NCBI GenBank assembly: GCA_035299025.1
Contig: DATGXK010000007.1
Coordinates: 1,426,001-1,490,000, forward strand
From: Leadbetterella sp035299025
Lineage (GTDB): Bacteria > Bacteroidota > Bacteroidia > Cytophagales > Spirosomataceae
Length of the DNA: 64,000 bases
Reading direction: 5' to 3'
In this document: piece after piece, positions 1-9,537 of the stretch
How positions within the stretch are numbered: the first letter of the stretch is position 1
Layout of the letters: each line of letters opens with the position of its first letter
Position numbers and translations under genes: made by a program
Notes under the pieces: generated by a model
Seen by the model: the letters and a program-made list of their open reading frames with translations, nothing else
Database searches by the model: none
Told to the model about the DNA's origin: nothing

Positions 1-1708
1 ATTCACCAACACCTATGGCAGTTTCAAAAGCTACATCCTGCCCCCAATCTATGAAGTCAGACTGAACAAGAGCATCTAAACTGGCTAGTGGTTTCAGTAA
101 TTCATAAAAATAATTCTTTCCTTGTCTGTCAAAATAATCATTAAAGTACTCACCTTCAAGTCCATTTTCTTGATAGTCAGAGAAAAGATATCTCAATACC
201 TGAGGGCCTCTTTTCGAAGGTACTTTTATAACTTTCTCAGCCGCACGACCAAAACCATCTCCAGTAGAACCACCACCAAGCAATACCTGCAAAGCAGGCA
301 AAACATTTTTGTTGGCGTCCTTTAGAGAGCTTCCATGAAAACCAATGTTGGCCATTCCATGTTGACCACAAGAGTTCATACAACCCGAAATCTTTATCTT
401 AAAATTATTATTCTTCACCAAGTCTGGAAACTCCTGGTCGATGACTTTTTCTAGTTCGTAAGTCACACTTACGCTATCAGAAATCGCAAGGTTACAAGTA
501 TCTGTACCCGGACAAGCCGTAATATTGGCAACGCTATTTGCACCAAACGCAGCTAAGCCCTCAGACTGCAATACATTGAAAACATAAGCCAAGTTTTCGG
601 CTGGAACGTTTCTCAGGAAAAGTCCTTGATTAATAGTAACCCGTACATCGTTACCCACGAAACCTTCTAGTTGTGATATCAAACTTCTCGAAACCACACT
701 AGAGATATTACCAAGAGGTACTCTCACGTACACCCCAAACTTACCATTTTGTTTCTGTTCAAAAGTGTTTGTTTCCTTCCACAGTTCAAAACTTTCTGAA
801 TCAGCAGCTGCTACCTGCTTAAGTTCTACTGTCTCAGAAACTTCGAAACGCTCGGTATTGATGGCATAAGTTTTGTTTTTTATGGCCAACCTTTCAGCAT
901 TGACCAATTCCATGAAAGTATCAAAACCAATCTTTTGCAACAAAAACTTCATTCTGGCTTTGCTTCTAGAATTACGCTCGCCATGACGATCAAAAACTCT
1001 CAAGACCGCTTCAGCAAACGGAATTAATTGATCTTCTTCGAGGAATTCATAAGCGAGGTCGGCCATACGTGGCTGTGCACCAAGGCCACCACCTACTACC
1101 ACCTTAAACCCTCTCTTACCGTCTTTTATTTTTGGGATAAAGCCCATATCGTGAATAAAGGCCAGGGCTGTATCTTCGTCAGTATTTGAGAAAGAAATCT
1201 TTATTTTTCTGCCCATTTCTTGGCAGATAGGGTTTCTCAATAAGTATTCAAACAAGGTGTGGGCGTAGGGTGTAATATCGAAAGGCTCATTTGGATCAAT
1301 CCCAGCCGTAACAGATGCGGTGATATTTCTTACTGTATTTCCGCAGGCTTCTCTGAGCGTTACGCTGTCTTGCTCCAACTCATGCCAAAGCTCTGGCGTG
1401 CGATCCAAGCTTACAAAGTGAATCTGAATATCCTGGCGAGTAGTTAAATGCAGATTTCCAGTAGAGTATTTATCTGAGATATCAGAGATTCGTTTCCATT
1501 GCTTGAAGGTCATTTTACCATATGGCAACTTTATCCTTACCATTTGAACACCCTGCTGACGCTGGCCATAAACGCCTCTTGCCAAACGCAAACTTCTAAA
1601 CTTATCTTCGTGAATGGTACCCTCACGAAACATCCTGATTTTTTTCTCTAGGTCTATAATATCCTGTTCTACTACCGGGTTCTCTAACTCTGTCCTAAAA
1701 CTTTGCAT
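1..1708 (-). CDS. Siroheme nitrite/sulfite reductase, C-terminus beyond window
   Basis: Assimilatory siroheme-[4Fe-4S] reductase that makes ammonia from nitrite or sulfide from sulfite in the cytoplasm. The frame reads open from ATG at 1708 to the window edge (569 codons), so the 3' end is missing. The N-terminal part carries the ferredoxin-like substrate domain and a KLPYGKMTFKQW-type segment. The cluster ligands are seen as ACPGTDTCNLA (C-x5-C, near 495-530) and SGCMNSCGQH (C-x3-C, near 370-395), the order expected for the family. Nitrite and sulfite reductases cannot be separated from sequence alone here. It lies 116 nt downstream of rnz on the same strand, with a TAnnTTTG-type box at 1733-1740, so it may have its own promoter. 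Confidence 0.9.
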   Translation of the reverse strand, partial: MQSFRTELENPVVEQDIIDLEKKIRMFREGTIHEDKFRSLRLARGVYGQRQQGVQMVRIKLPYGKMTFKQWKRISDISDKYSTGNLHLTTRQDIQIHFVSLDRTPELWHELEQDSVTLREACGNTVRNITASVTAGIDPNEPFDITPYAHTLFEYLLRNPICQEMGRKIKISFSNTDEDTALAFIHDMGFIPKIKDGKRGFKVVVGGGLGAQPRMADLAYEFLEEDQLIPFAEAVLRVFDRHGERNSRSKARMKFLLQKIGFDTFMELVNAERLAIKNKTYAINTERFEVSETVELKQVAAADSESFELWKETNTFEQKQNGKFGVYVRVPLGNISSVVSRSLISQLEGFVGNDVRVTINQGLFLRNVPAENLAYVFNVLQSEGLAAFGANSVANITACPGTDTCNLAISDSVSVTYELEKVIDQEFPDLVKNNNFKIKISGCMNSCGQHGMANIGFHGSSLKDANKNVLPALQVLLGGGSTGDGFGRAAEKVIKVPSKRGPQVLRYLFSDYQENGLEGEYFNDYFDRQGKNYFYELLKPLASLDALVQSDFIDWGQDVAFETAIGVGE

Positions 1709-1824
1709 TGTACTATTCCAATTATATTTCTTCAAAGTTATTATTTATCCTACTAATCTCATAGAGTTTATATGGTAAATACAATCAAAAAAACGAAATA
1801 GATTAAAAATATTATATAATTTAA

Positions 1825-2730
1825 TTAAATAATGAAACTTTCACCCTCTTGAGCAAGGTATGTATTCGCAAATACAGACTGGGCCTCTGTGAGGAACTGG
1901 TCGACTGTTTTGTAGCGAGAAGAGAAATGACCAATGACCAGAATCTTTGCCTTGGCGGCCTTGGCTATAGAGGCTGCTTGAATAGCTGTGGAATGAAAAG
2001 TAAACTGAGCTCTTTCAGAATGTTCTTGAAGAAAAGTAGCTTCGTGATAAACAAAATCGGCATTTTCGATATACTGGACTATTGATTGGTCAAAAATGGT
2101 ATCTGAACAATAGGCCAATTTTATCTCAGGATGCCCCTCAGAGGTGTAGTCAGCATTTCGGTAAACCTTTCCTTGTAACTCGTCCTTTACATCAAAACCA
2201 TCTTTGAGGAGCTTAAAGTAAGGAATTGGGAAGTTTTCAGGAATTTTATCCGCCAGAATCTTTCTTTTACTTGACTTCTGAATAAGTAAAAACCCAGTAC
2301 AATCAATTCTATGTCTTAGTGGGAAAGTATTGATTTTCAGATGATCATTATCCAGAAGTGTATCAAAACTGTCTGGATTGGTGGTGGTAAACTCCAACTT
2401 AAAGTTTAGAATAGTACCCGAGTATTTTAGCTGAAGAGCAATGATTTCGTCTAAACCTTTAGGCCCAAAAATCTCCAAAGGCTCGGTTCTCTTTTGCATA
2501 TTGAGTGTACTGAGAAGACCTATCAAACCAAAGTAATGGTCGCCATGAAGATGACTGATAAGAATATAACGAAGCCGAGATATTTTGGCTTTGTACTGCA
2601 AAAGTCTGTACTGCGTACCTTCTCCACAATCAACCAAAAGTAGACAATTGTCTACGGTCACTAAAAAAGCCGACGGATTTCGTTGTAATTGCGGTGTGGC
2701 AGAGCCGGTACCCAGTATTTTAAATTCCAA
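1825..2730 (-). CDS. rnz: Ribonuclease Z
   Basis: Zinc-dependent endonuclease that trims the 3' trailer of tRNA precursors. The 301-residue protein has the usual bacterial RNase Z length. It starts MEFKILGTGSATPQ, the first beta-strand of the metallo-beta-lactamase fold, and has the HLHGDH metal motif near residue 60, followed by the FGLIGLL segment typical of the family. Further metal ligands are expected in the SDT (AYCSDT) and GHFSSRY segments toward the C-terminus. It is 14 nt downstream of the STAS gene, so the two are probably co-transcribed. Confidence 0.95.
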   Translation of the reverse strand: MEFKILGTGSATPQLQRNPSAFLVTVDNCLLLVDCGEGTQYRLLQYKAKISRLRYILISHLHGDHYFGLIGLLSTLNMQKRTEPLEIFGPKGLDEIIALQLKYSGTILNFKLEFTTTNPDSFDTLLDNDHLKINTFPLRHRIDCTGFLLIQKSSKRKILADKIPENFPIPYFKLLKDGFDVKDELQGKVYRNADYTSEGHPEIKLAYCSDTIFDQSIVQYIENADFVYHEATFLQEHSERAQFTFHSTAIQAASIAKAAKAKILVIGHFSSRYKTVDQFLTEAQSVFANTYLAQEGESFII

Positions 2731-2744
2731 TATATTGAGATTAA

Positions 2745-3149
2745 TTAATAATCGCTTTCACTTTCTGTGCCAAACTCATCATCTTGCTCGTCTTTGAAGT
2801 CATTCTCAAGTTCATTCATATAAACAGCGTCTACGGCTTCCTCTTCGCTTGGCAAAATCAGAAGAAAATCTTCAGTTGCACCAGAAATATAATCAATAAC
2901 GGTATCGTTGGTGGTAACAAGAACCAACAAACCTGATTCGTTTTTACAAATTCTCTGAACTTTATTGAAAAGCGTAATAGCACTTGGGCTAACAGCGTCT
3001 ACCTTCACAAGATTCAAAATAAAGTTTATTCTACCTTCGGCAGAATACAAACCCGCTATACTTTTCTCAATCTGTGACGCCACTGTTTCGTCAAAACTGG
3101 CTCCTAAAGGTTTGTAAACTACGTATTGTTCGTTTTTGGTAATTTCCAT
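2745..3149 (-). CDS. STAS-domain protein (anti-sigma antagonist-like)
   Basis: Small 134-residue protein with a single STAS-like fold: alternating strands and helices, including INFILNLVKVDAVSPSAI, which matches the segment where anti-anti-sigma factors carry the phosphorylated Ser (a DxSxxxS-like site, here VSPSAI). The last 30 residues are very acidic (DFKDEQDDEFGTESESDY). It is the first gene of a probable two-gene unit with rnz and has a well-formed promoter just upstream. The STAS assignment is by pattern, and the partner kinase or sigma factor is unknown. Confidence 0.7.
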   Translation of the reverse strand: MEITKNEQYVVYKPLGASFDETVASQIEKSIAGLYSAEGRINFILNLVKVDAVSPSAITLFNKVQRICKNESGLLVLVTTNDTVIDYISGATEDFLLILPSEEEAVDAVYMNELENDFKDEQDDEFGTESESDY

Positions 3150-3173
3150 GTGTAATCAATAAATTTCAGTCCA

Positions 3174-3206
3174 CAAAAATACTTCAATTCGTTTATTTCT
3201 ACCAAA
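3174..3206 (-). promoter_or_regulatory. Bacteroidota-type promoter for STAS-rnz
   Basis: Read on the minus strand: TTTG (3206-3203), a 21-nt spacer, then TATTTTTG (3181-3174), matching TTTG/TAnnTTTG. It sits 25 nt upstream of the STAS start codon. Confidence 0.6.
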
Positions 3207-3364
3207 AGAATAAAAAAAACTATTTCTGTTCTGATAAGAATTAATTCAAGATTGAAAGCTTGTAGCGAAAAAGTGCTATCTTTCCTTTTTAAAAATCTTT
3301 TAATATTGTTTTTGAAAAACAAGAAATATTTTAAAATATTGTAGGAAAAATACATTTGACCTTT

Positions 3365-5299
3365 ATGAGCAAAAAAAAACAAGAAAGCCCTGTAACCCAA
3401 GCCTTCAAAAACGTTGAGCCGTTTTCACTTCTCACCGAATTTGATATAGGTCTTTTCAAGTCTGGGCGGCACTACAGACTTTATGAAAAACTGGGCTCTC
3501 ATGTTCGCGAGAATCAAGGAGCTACTGGTACTTATTTCGGTGTTTGGGCACCAAATGCCAACTCGGTGTCTGTATTTGGAGATTTTAACGGCTGGAATAA
3601 AGAGAGTCACCAATTGTATCCACGTTGGGATGGCTCCGGAATTTGGGAAGGCTGGGTAGCCAATATCGGCAACGGCGAAGTGTACAAATATTTTATAGAC
3701 TCTAATATTGGTGGTCAAAAACTAGAAAAAGGCGACCCATTTGCGTTACGTTGGGAAGAACCTCCAAAAACTGCTTCTATTGTTTGGGATACTTGGTATG
3801 AATGGAAGGATGAGGAATGGATGAAAACCAGAAAGAATGCCAATAGTCTTACGGCACCTTGTTCAGTTTATGAGGTCCACATGGGCTCTTGGAAAAGAGA
3901 CCCTAGTGATAACGACAGAAGACTGACTTACAGAGAGATAGCGGACACCCTAGTACCTTATGTTAAGGAAATGGGCTTCACCCACGTGGAGTTTATGCCC
4001 ATCATGCAGCACCCTTACGAACCCTCTTGGGGCTACCAAATAACTGGCTATTTTGCGGCCAGTAGTCGTTTTGGCACACCTCAGGATTTTATGTACTTGG
4101 TGGAGCAATTACACGTAAACGGTATCGGAGTAATACTCGACTGGGTTCCATCGCATTATCCCAACGACGCACACGGCATTTATAGATTCGATGGATCGGC
4201 CCTGTATGAACACGAAGACCCCCGTCAGGGCTATCATCCTGACTGGAAATCTTATATTTTCAACTACGGTAGATACGAAGTTAGGTCATTCTTGATAAGT
4301 AACGCCTTATTTTGGTTAGATAGATTTCATGCAGACGGTTTAAGGGTGGATGCTGTAGCTTCCATGCTTTACAGAGATTATTCAAGAAATGACGGAGAAT
4401 GGATTCCGAACGTATTTGGAGGACGAGAAAATCTCGAGGTAATTTCGCTTTTCAAAGAACTTAATGAGGAAATCTATAATTCATTTCCTGACGTGCAGAC
4501 GATAGCCGAAGAGTCTACGGCATTTCCGGGTGTTTCACGTCCGACTTTTCTTGGTGGACTGGGATTTGGTATGAAGTGGATGATGGGCTGGATGAATGAT
4601 ACCCTCAGATATTTCTCAAAAGACCCGATGTACAGAAAATGGCATCAAAATGACCTCACTTTCAGTACAGTTTATGCTTTTTCAGAGAATTTCATGTTAC
4701 CCTTGTCTCATGATGAGGTCGTTTACGGGAAACATTCACTTCTAAACAAAATGCCTGGCGATGAATGGCAAAAATTTGCCAACCTTAGACTTTTGTTTTC
4801 TTATATGTTCACACATCCTGGTTCAAAACTCTTGTTTATGGGAGGAGAGTTTGGGCAATCTGAGGAATGGAATTTCTTAAAAAGTCTTGATTGGCATTTA
4901 CTCAATTATGACAGCCACAAGGGCATCAATTTGTTGGTACAAGACCTAAACAAGGTTTATAGAGCTCAGCCTGCCTTGTTCGATAAGCAATTTAGCTTTG
5001 AAGGATTCGACTGGCTCGACACCGCAGATACTGAAAATTGTGTGGTTTACTATAGAAGAAAAGGATTCAACGAAGAAGTTTTAGTTATCCTGAACCTTAC
5101 TCCACTTCCAAAGTCAAATTACAGAATAGGGGTTCCTCAAGACAAAGTATATACTGAAATTCTCAACTCTGACGACAAGAAATATTGGGGTTCGGGAGTT
5201 ACAAACGAAGTCCTAAAAACTGAGGAAATCAAGGCACATGGTTTTGAACAATCAGTAACACTCAATATACCTCCTTTGGGAGCAGTGATACTAAAGTAA
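3365..5299 (+). CDS. glgB: 1,4-alpha-glucan branching enzyme
   Basis: Forms alpha-1,6 branches in glycogen by cutting and transferring alpha-1,4 chains (GH13 family). The start is ATG at 3365 (644 residues); an upstream in-frame TTG is less likely. The protein begins directly with the CBM48 module (SLLTEFDIGLFKSG, YFGVWAPNANSVSVFGDFN), so it lacks the extra N-terminal module of long GlgB proteins. The catalytic barrel shows DGLRVDAV with the nucleophile Asp near residue 329, the acid/base Glu in AEEST, and LPLSHDEVV. A TACATTTG box lies at 3351-3358, only 6 nt before the ATG, so the mRNA may be nearly leaderless. It converges with thrC over a shared terminator. Confidence 0.95.
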   Translation: MSKKKQESPVTQAFKNVEPFSLLTEFDIGLFKSGRHYRLYEKLGSHVRENQGATGTYFGVWAPNANSVSVFGDFNGWNKESHQLYPRWDGSGIWEGWVANIGNGEVYKYFIDSNIGGQKLEKGDPFALRWEEPPKTASIVWDTWYEWKDEEWMKTRKNANSLTAPCSVYEVHMGSWKRDPSDNDRRLTYREIADTLVPYVKEMGFTHVEFMPIMQHPYEPSWGYQITGYFAASSRFGTPQDFMYLVEQLHVNGIGVILDWVPSHYPNDAHGIYRFDGSALYEHEDPRQGYHPDWKSYIFNYGRYEVRSFLISNALFWLDRFHADGLRVDAVASMLYRDYSRNDGEWIPNVFGGRENLEVISLFKELNEEIYNSFPDVQTIAEESTAFPGVSRPTFLGGLGFGMKWMMGWMNDTLRYFSKDPMYRKWHQNDLTFSTVYAFSENFMLPLSHDEVVYGKHSLLNKMPGDEWQKFANLRLLFSYMFTHPGSKLLFMGGEFGQSEEWNFLKSLDWHLLNYDSHKGINLLVQDLNKVYRAQPALFDKQFSFEGFDWLDTADTENCVVYYRRKGFNEEVLVILNLTPLPKSNYRIGVPQDKVYTEILNSDDKKYWGSGVTNEVLKTEEIKAHGFEQSVTLNIPPLGAVILK

Positions 5300-5306
5300 A
5301 ATAAAG

Positions 5307-5336
5307 AAGGTGGCAAAATCAAAATTTTGCCACCTT
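5307..5336. terminator. Bidirectional terminator between glgB and thrC
   Basis: Perfect 13-bp stem (5307-5319 with 5324-5336) and a CAAA loop, with A/T runs on both sides. It overlaps the thrC stop codon and serves both convergent genes. Confidence 0.85.
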
Positions 5337-6648
5337 AAATCAAATTTGTAGATAAATATTCTTTGAAAGCCTCAAAATCATTTTTCATAGTCACTGTCAC
5401 TTTCTTTTTTTCCAACAAAACCTCCAATCTTTCTGGAATTTCGGGCACAAAACCTAGGGTAGAGACCATTTCGGGCATAAACTTGGCATAATGGGCTGTA
5501 GATAAGAAAACTCCGACAGCGTTTTGGTTTGCATTTTCAGAAAAATACTTATTCAAGCCCAAAAAGCCAATAGCAGAATGCGGACATGTCAAATAATTAT
5601 AATTCCCGTACAAATCCTTCATTCCCAACCTAGTCTCTTCATCATCAAAATAATATCCCGAAACGTGGTTTCTCATTTCCTCCAAATTATTATTGAAAAG
5701 AGCCTTCATTCTTGGAAAATTACTTGGATTGCCTACATCCATTGCATTTGAAATAGTTGATTTCGAAGGAGAAATTGGCTCAAAAACGCCGGATTCCAAG
5801 TATTCAGGTACAACTTTATTCACATTGGTTGAGGCTACAAATTTACTAACAGGCATTCCCATTTTCATGGCTAGCAAGCCGGCAGTAAGGTTTCCAAAAT
5901 TCCCTGAAGGAACAGAAAAAATCACCTCTTTCCCCAATTTCTTCAACTTCGCATAGGCAGCAGCATAATAAAATGATTGCGGTATTAGCCTAGCAATATT
6001 TATAGAATTTGCAGAAGCCAAACCAAATTTCTCCTTAAGTTCTGCATCCAAAAAAGCCTTCTTTACCAAAGCTTGGCAATCATCAAAAGTACCTTCAACC
6101 TCAATGGCCTTGATATTTTTACCCAAAGTGGTGAGTTGCTTTTCCTGTATATCACTAACCTTGCCTTTTGGATAAAGAATTGTTACAGAAATATTTTCTT
6201 TTTCATAAAAACCTTGAGCTACAGCCCCTCCAGTATCTCCAGAAGTAGCCACAAGTATATTGATAGTTTTGTTTGACTTTTGTAAGAAATATGACATAAC
6301 TGCGGCCATAAATCTCGCCCCAAAATCCTTGAAAGCCATGGACGTGCCATGGAATAACTCGAGGCAATATACATTTTCAGAAATTTCTACCAAAGGTGCC
6401 TCAAAATCAATAGCCTTGATTATCAAGGACTTCAATTCTATCTCCGGAATATCGCCGCCAATGAGGGTTTTCGATATTTCGAATGCAATTTCTTGCAGCG
6501 AAAGTCCGTCAATATTTGCCCAAAAGCTTTCAGGTAATTTAGAAATCTCGGTGGGCATATACAATCCATTATCCGGTGGTAATCCCCTGAAAATTGCTTC
6601 TTCAAAACCTACATTTTCACTTATACGGTTGGTACTATACAGTTCCAT
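5335..6648 (-). CDS. thrC: Threonine synthase
   Basis: PLP enzyme converting O-phosphohomoserine to threonine. At 437 residues it has the bacterial length. The PLP-binding lysine is in FHGTSMAFKDFGARF, and the phosphate-binding segment is ATSGDTGGAVAQGF. The N-terminal domain (YSTNRISENVGFEEAIFRGL) is typical of the family. It lies 10 nt downstream of carA on the same strand, an amino acid/pyrimidine pairing with no obvious pathway link, and is probably co-transcribed. Confidence 0.95.
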   Translation of the reverse strand: MELYSTNRISENVGFEEAIFRGLPPDNGLYMPTEISKLPESFWANIDGLSLQEIAFEISKTLIGGDIPEIELKSLIIKAIDFEAPLVEISENVYCLELFHGTSMAFKDFGARFMAAVMSYFLQKSNKTINILVATSGDTGGAVAQGFYEKENISVTILYPKGKVSDIQEKQLTTLGKNIKAIEVEGTFDDCQALVKKAFLDAELKEKFGLASANSINIARLIPQSFYYAAAYAKLKKLGKEVIFSVPSGNFGNLTAGLLAMKMGMPVSKFVASTNVNKVVPEYLESGVFEPISPSKSTISNAMDVGNPSNFPRMKALFNNNLEEMRNHVSGYYFDDEETRLGMKDLYGNYNYLTCPHSAIGFLGLNKYFSENANQNAVGVFLSTAHYAKFMPEMVSTLGFVPEIPERLEVLLEKKKVTVTMKNDFEAFKEYLSTNLI

Positions 6649-6658
6649 TTATTAAGAA

Positions 6659-7759
6659 TTAGTTCATCATTCCTACGAACTGGTCAAACAAATAATTAGA
6701 GTCGTGAGGGCCTGGTGCCGCTTCTGGGTGATACTGAACCGAGAAAGCCGGCTTATTCTTCAATCTAATCCCTTCAATTGTATTGTCATTCAAATTTAGG
6801 TGCGTAACCTCTACCTCTTCACTTTTAAATGCTTCTTCAGGAATTACCGCAAAACCGTGGTTTTGAGATGTCACCTCGCATTTACCAGTTAAAAGGTTTT
6901 TTACTGGATGATTCAAACCTCTGTGACCATTGTGCATTTTGTATGTGCCGATACCTACAGACCTGCTCAAGAGCTGATGCCCCAAACAAATACCAAACAA
7001 TGGTTTTTCAACCTGTAATAAGCCCGTAATGGTTTCAACAGCATAATCCATAGCTCCTGGGTCTCCAGGACCATTGGATATAAAATAACCATCTGCATTC
7101 CACTCTAAAATATCACCAATATTGGTTTTGGCATTGAAGACCTTCACATAGCAATCTCTCTGAACAAAATTCCTGAGAATATTTCTTTTGCATCCATAGT
7201 CTATCACCGCCAATTTATACTTTGCGTCAGGATTTCCGAGAAAGTAAGGTTCTTTGGTGCTTACCAGAGAGCTTAGTTCCAATCCGTCCATAGAAGGGCA
7301 GTCGTCCAGAATCCTCTTCAGTTCAGTTTCGTCGGCTATTTCAGAAGAAATTATACAGTTCATTACACCTGCATTACGGATGTGTCTCACTATTTGGCGA
7401 GTGTCTATGTCACAAATGCCAACAATTCCATTTTTCTCGAAATACTCTTGAAGTGAATAGTCAGCAGTGTTTCGGGAATAATAATGCTCAGCGTAAGCAT
7501 TACAAATCATGCCCTTAATTTTGATACTTTCCGACTCTTCTTCAGAATCGAGTTTTACGCCATAATTGCCGATATGAGCCGTAGTGTTTACAATAATTTG
7601 GCCGTAATAGGATGGATCTGTGTAAATCTCTTGGTAACCCGTCATGCCTGTATTAAAGCAGATCTCTCCTGTGGTTGTACCAATTTTTCCTAAAGCTTTG
7701 CCTTTGAAAACCGTGCCATCTTGAAGCATTAAGATGGCGTCTTGGGGAATGAAACTCAT
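6659..7759 (-). CDS. carA: Carbamoyl-phosphate synthase small subunit
   Basis: Glutamine amidotransferase subunit that feeds ammonia to CarB for arginine and pyrimidine synthesis. The 366-residue protein has the CPSase small-chain N-domain (LMLQDGTVFKGKALG, TGMTGYQEIYTDPSY) and a class I amidotransferase domain with the nucleophile Cys in FGICLGHQLL and the His/Glu pair in QYHPEAAPGP. carB is not in the window. A CAAAGTTA box (TAACTTTG on the coding strand) at 7799-7806 is a possible -7 element. Confidence 0.95.
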   Translation of the reverse strand: MSFIPQDAILMLQDGTVFKGKALGKIGTTTGEICFNTGMTGYQEIYTDPSYYGQIIVNTTAHIGNYGVKLDSEEESESIKIKGMICNAYAEHYYSRNTADYSLQEYFEKNGIVGICDIDTRQIVRHIRNAGVMNCIISSEIADETELKRILDDCPSMDGLELSSLVSTKEPYFLGNPDAKYKLAVIDYGCKRNILRNFVQRDCYVKVFNAKTNIGDILEWNADGYFISNGPGDPGAMDYAVETITGLLQVEKPLFGICLGHQLLSRSVGIGTYKMHNGHRGLNHPVKNLLTGKCEVTSQNHGFAVIPEEAFKSEEVEVTHLNLNDNTIEGIRLKNKPAFSVQYHPEAAPGPHDSNYLFDQFVGMMN

Positions 7760-7798
7760 TAGAATGTTATTTTCCGATTAGATAAGATTATCGGAGTA

Positions 7799-7806
7799 CA
7801 AAGTTA
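7799..7806 (-). promoter_or_regulatory. Possible -7 element for carA-thrC
   Basis: TAACTTTG on the minus strand fits TAnnTTTG, 39 nt before the carA ATG. No TTTG was found at the right distance upstream. A short TCCGAT/ATCGGA inverted repeat (7773-7795) lies in the leader. Confidence 0.35.
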
Positions 7807-7970
7807 AATCAAAAAATCAAGATATCTAATAATTATTTGCTTATCCGTATACATTCACATTAAATTACAATTAATCTTCTTGATACCTAATCAAAGTCAT
7901 ACTTTCAAATTAGAGAAATTCTTACATTGAAACTGATTTCAAAAGAGGTTAAATCTAAATTTTAATAATT

Positions 7971-8792
7971 ATGAAAACTATACTGGTTGCAATCGACTTT
8001 TCTGAGGGATCTCTTAATGCTCTCTTTTACGCCAAAAAGCTTGCAAAAATCCTAGATAATGACTTGGTTATGGTTCATGCCTATACCCCTCCTATTCTCG
8101 ATCCAAATGTGCCTGTAGGTCTGGCAGAGGAAACTTACACACAATCACTTTCTATTCTGGAGGATAAACTTCAGAAAGAAGTAGAGATAGCTTGCAAGGA
8201 TAAAATTAGAGCAGAATTCAAACTAGGTTTTGGTGATTTGGCATCTATTATTGACGACCTGAGCGTGCATACGCATTTGAACATGATAATCGTTGGAAAA
8301 ACAAGTCATAGTGGACTTATCGACACGATTATTGGCTCTACTGCGGCATACTTAATTGACAGTATTGAAGTACCTCTGTTGGTTGTTCCCGAAGATTTCA
8401 GGGCCGACCTTTTTGATAAGTTCTGCTATGCAAGTCAGCTTGAATATGACGAAGAAAAATATATTGCAGAAGCTATCAAATTTTCAAAATATTCAAATAA
8501 CAGTCTCGAAATAGCCCATATTAAAGATTCCGATGAACTTGACATTTATCCAGACCAAGAATTCTTAAAATCTATTGCCGAAAGATTTAAAGACGACAAT
8601 TTGCATGTAATTCATAAAGAAAGTAAGAGTTTTAAAAAGGGGATACAACAATTGGTACAGGAAGAAGGAATATCCTTACTAATTCTTACCACTCATAAAC
8701 GTGGTTTTCTAGATGGTATCCTAAACCCAAGTAAGACCAAACAAATTCTAAAACACACCGCAGTCCCTATTTTGATTTACAGCTTTGAATAA
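7971..8792 (+). CDS. Tandem universal stress protein
   Basis: Cytoplasmic protein with two UspA folds in one 273-residue chain. The first domain (1-140) starts MKTILVAIDFSEGSLNALFY and ends with the nucleotide-loop-like IIVGKTSHSGLIDTIIGST then VPLLVVP. The second (about 148-273) is more degenerate and ends LLILTTHKRGFLDG and VPILIYSF. Tandem Usp proteins of this size are common in Bacteroidota. Whether it binds ATP cannot be said; the second domain lacks a clean G-rich loop. It stands alone, between carA (divergent) and a terminator shared with rplQ. Confidence 0.88.
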   Translation: MKTILVAIDFSEGSLNALFYAKKLAKILDNDLVMVHAYTPPILDPNVPVGLAEETYTQSLSILEDKLQKEVEIACKDKIRAEFKLGFGDLASIIDDLSVHTHLNMIIVGKTSHSGLIDTIIGSTAAYLIDSIEVPLLVVPEDFRADLFDKFCYASQLEYDEEKYIAEAIKFSKYSNNSLEIAHIKDSDELDIYPDQEFLKSIAERFKDDNLHVIHKESKSFKKGIQQLVQEEGISLLILTTHKRGFLDGILNPSKTKQILKHTAVPILIYSFE

Positions 8793-8797
8793 AAAGT

Positions 8798-8829
8798 AAA
8801 AGAGGAGCCCATTTCTGGACTCCTCTTTT
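8798..8829. terminator. Bidirectional terminator, usp / rplQ
   Basis: Stem AAAAGAGGAG (8798-8807) with CTCCTCTTTT (8820-8829), extended by a CC/GG pair, with A/T runs on both sides. It ends the Usp transcript and the whole ribosomal protein operon. Confidence 0.85.
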
Positions 8830-8853
8830 TACATTCTATTTTCTTTGTAAGAA

Positions 8854-9438
8854 TTATTTTGCCTCTTCTTCTGTCGCATCAGCAGCAGGAGTTTCTTCAA
8901 CAACTTCAGCAGATGGAACTTCATCAGCTATTGGAGCAGCCTCTTCCACAACCTCTGCAGAAGGTTCTTCAGCAACTGGAGCAGCTACAGAAACCGAATC
9001 GTCAGATTTCTTCGACTTACCTCTTCTCGAACGCTTGGTTTTAGCCTCGCCTTCCTCAGTAGCTGAGCTTAACAAGTTGTCGTTAAAGTCTACAAGCTCG
9101 ATAAGTGCCACTACTGCATTATCCCCTTGTCTTTGGCCCAACTTAATAATTCTTGTGTATCCACCATTTCTTTCAGCTACTTTCTCCGCAATCTCACCAA
9201 AAAGAATTTTGATGGCCTCTTTATCTTGCAAATATGAGAACACAGTCCTTCTAGAGTGTGTGTTATCAGTTTTTGACTTTGTAATTAAAGGCTCCACATA
9301 CATTCTCAAAGCTTTGGCTTTAGCCAATGTAGTTTCAATTCTTTTTGCTTTAATCAAAGAGATTGTTAGATTGGCCAACAATGCATCTCTGTGCGATTTT
9401 GTTCTACCTAAATGGTTTACTTTCTTTCCGTGTCTCAT
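8854..9438 (-). CDS. rplQ: Ribosomal protein L17 with acidic tail
   Basis: Large-subunit protein near the exit tunnel and the last gene of the cluster. Residues 1 to about 118 are a normal L17 (MRHGKKVNHLGR start). The remaining 75 residues form a basic patch (KTKRSRRGKSKKS) and then a low-complexity Ala/Glu/Val-rich acidic tail with near-repeats of EEAAPIADEVPSAEVVEE. Such tails are common on L17 in this phylum. The usual rpoA-rplQ pairing is kept. Confidence 0.96.
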   Translation of the reverse strand: MRHGKKVNHLGRTKSHRDALLANLTISLIKAKRIETTLAKAKALRMYVEPLITKSKTDNTHSRRTVFSYLQDKEAIKILFGEIAEKVAERNGGYTRIIKLGQRQGDNAVVALIELVDFNDNLLSSATEEGEAKTKRSRRGKSKKSDDSVSVAAPVAEEPSAEVVEEAAPIADEVPSAEVVEETPAADATEEEAK

Positions 9439-9537
9439 TTTATTCGATTTTCGTAAGTAACGGTTTGAAAACTATTACGCAGATATGCTTTCCACCTATT
9501 ACGAGTTTTTAAAATTAATCCTGCGAGATTGTGATTA

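Noticed and set aside
122..1447. Small plus-strand frames at 122-325 and 1259-1447
   Set aside because: Antisense shadows inside the nitrite/sulfite reductase gene.
8859..9044. Plus-strand Leu/Gln-rich frame
   Set aside because: Antisense of the repetitive Ala/Glu tail of L17.
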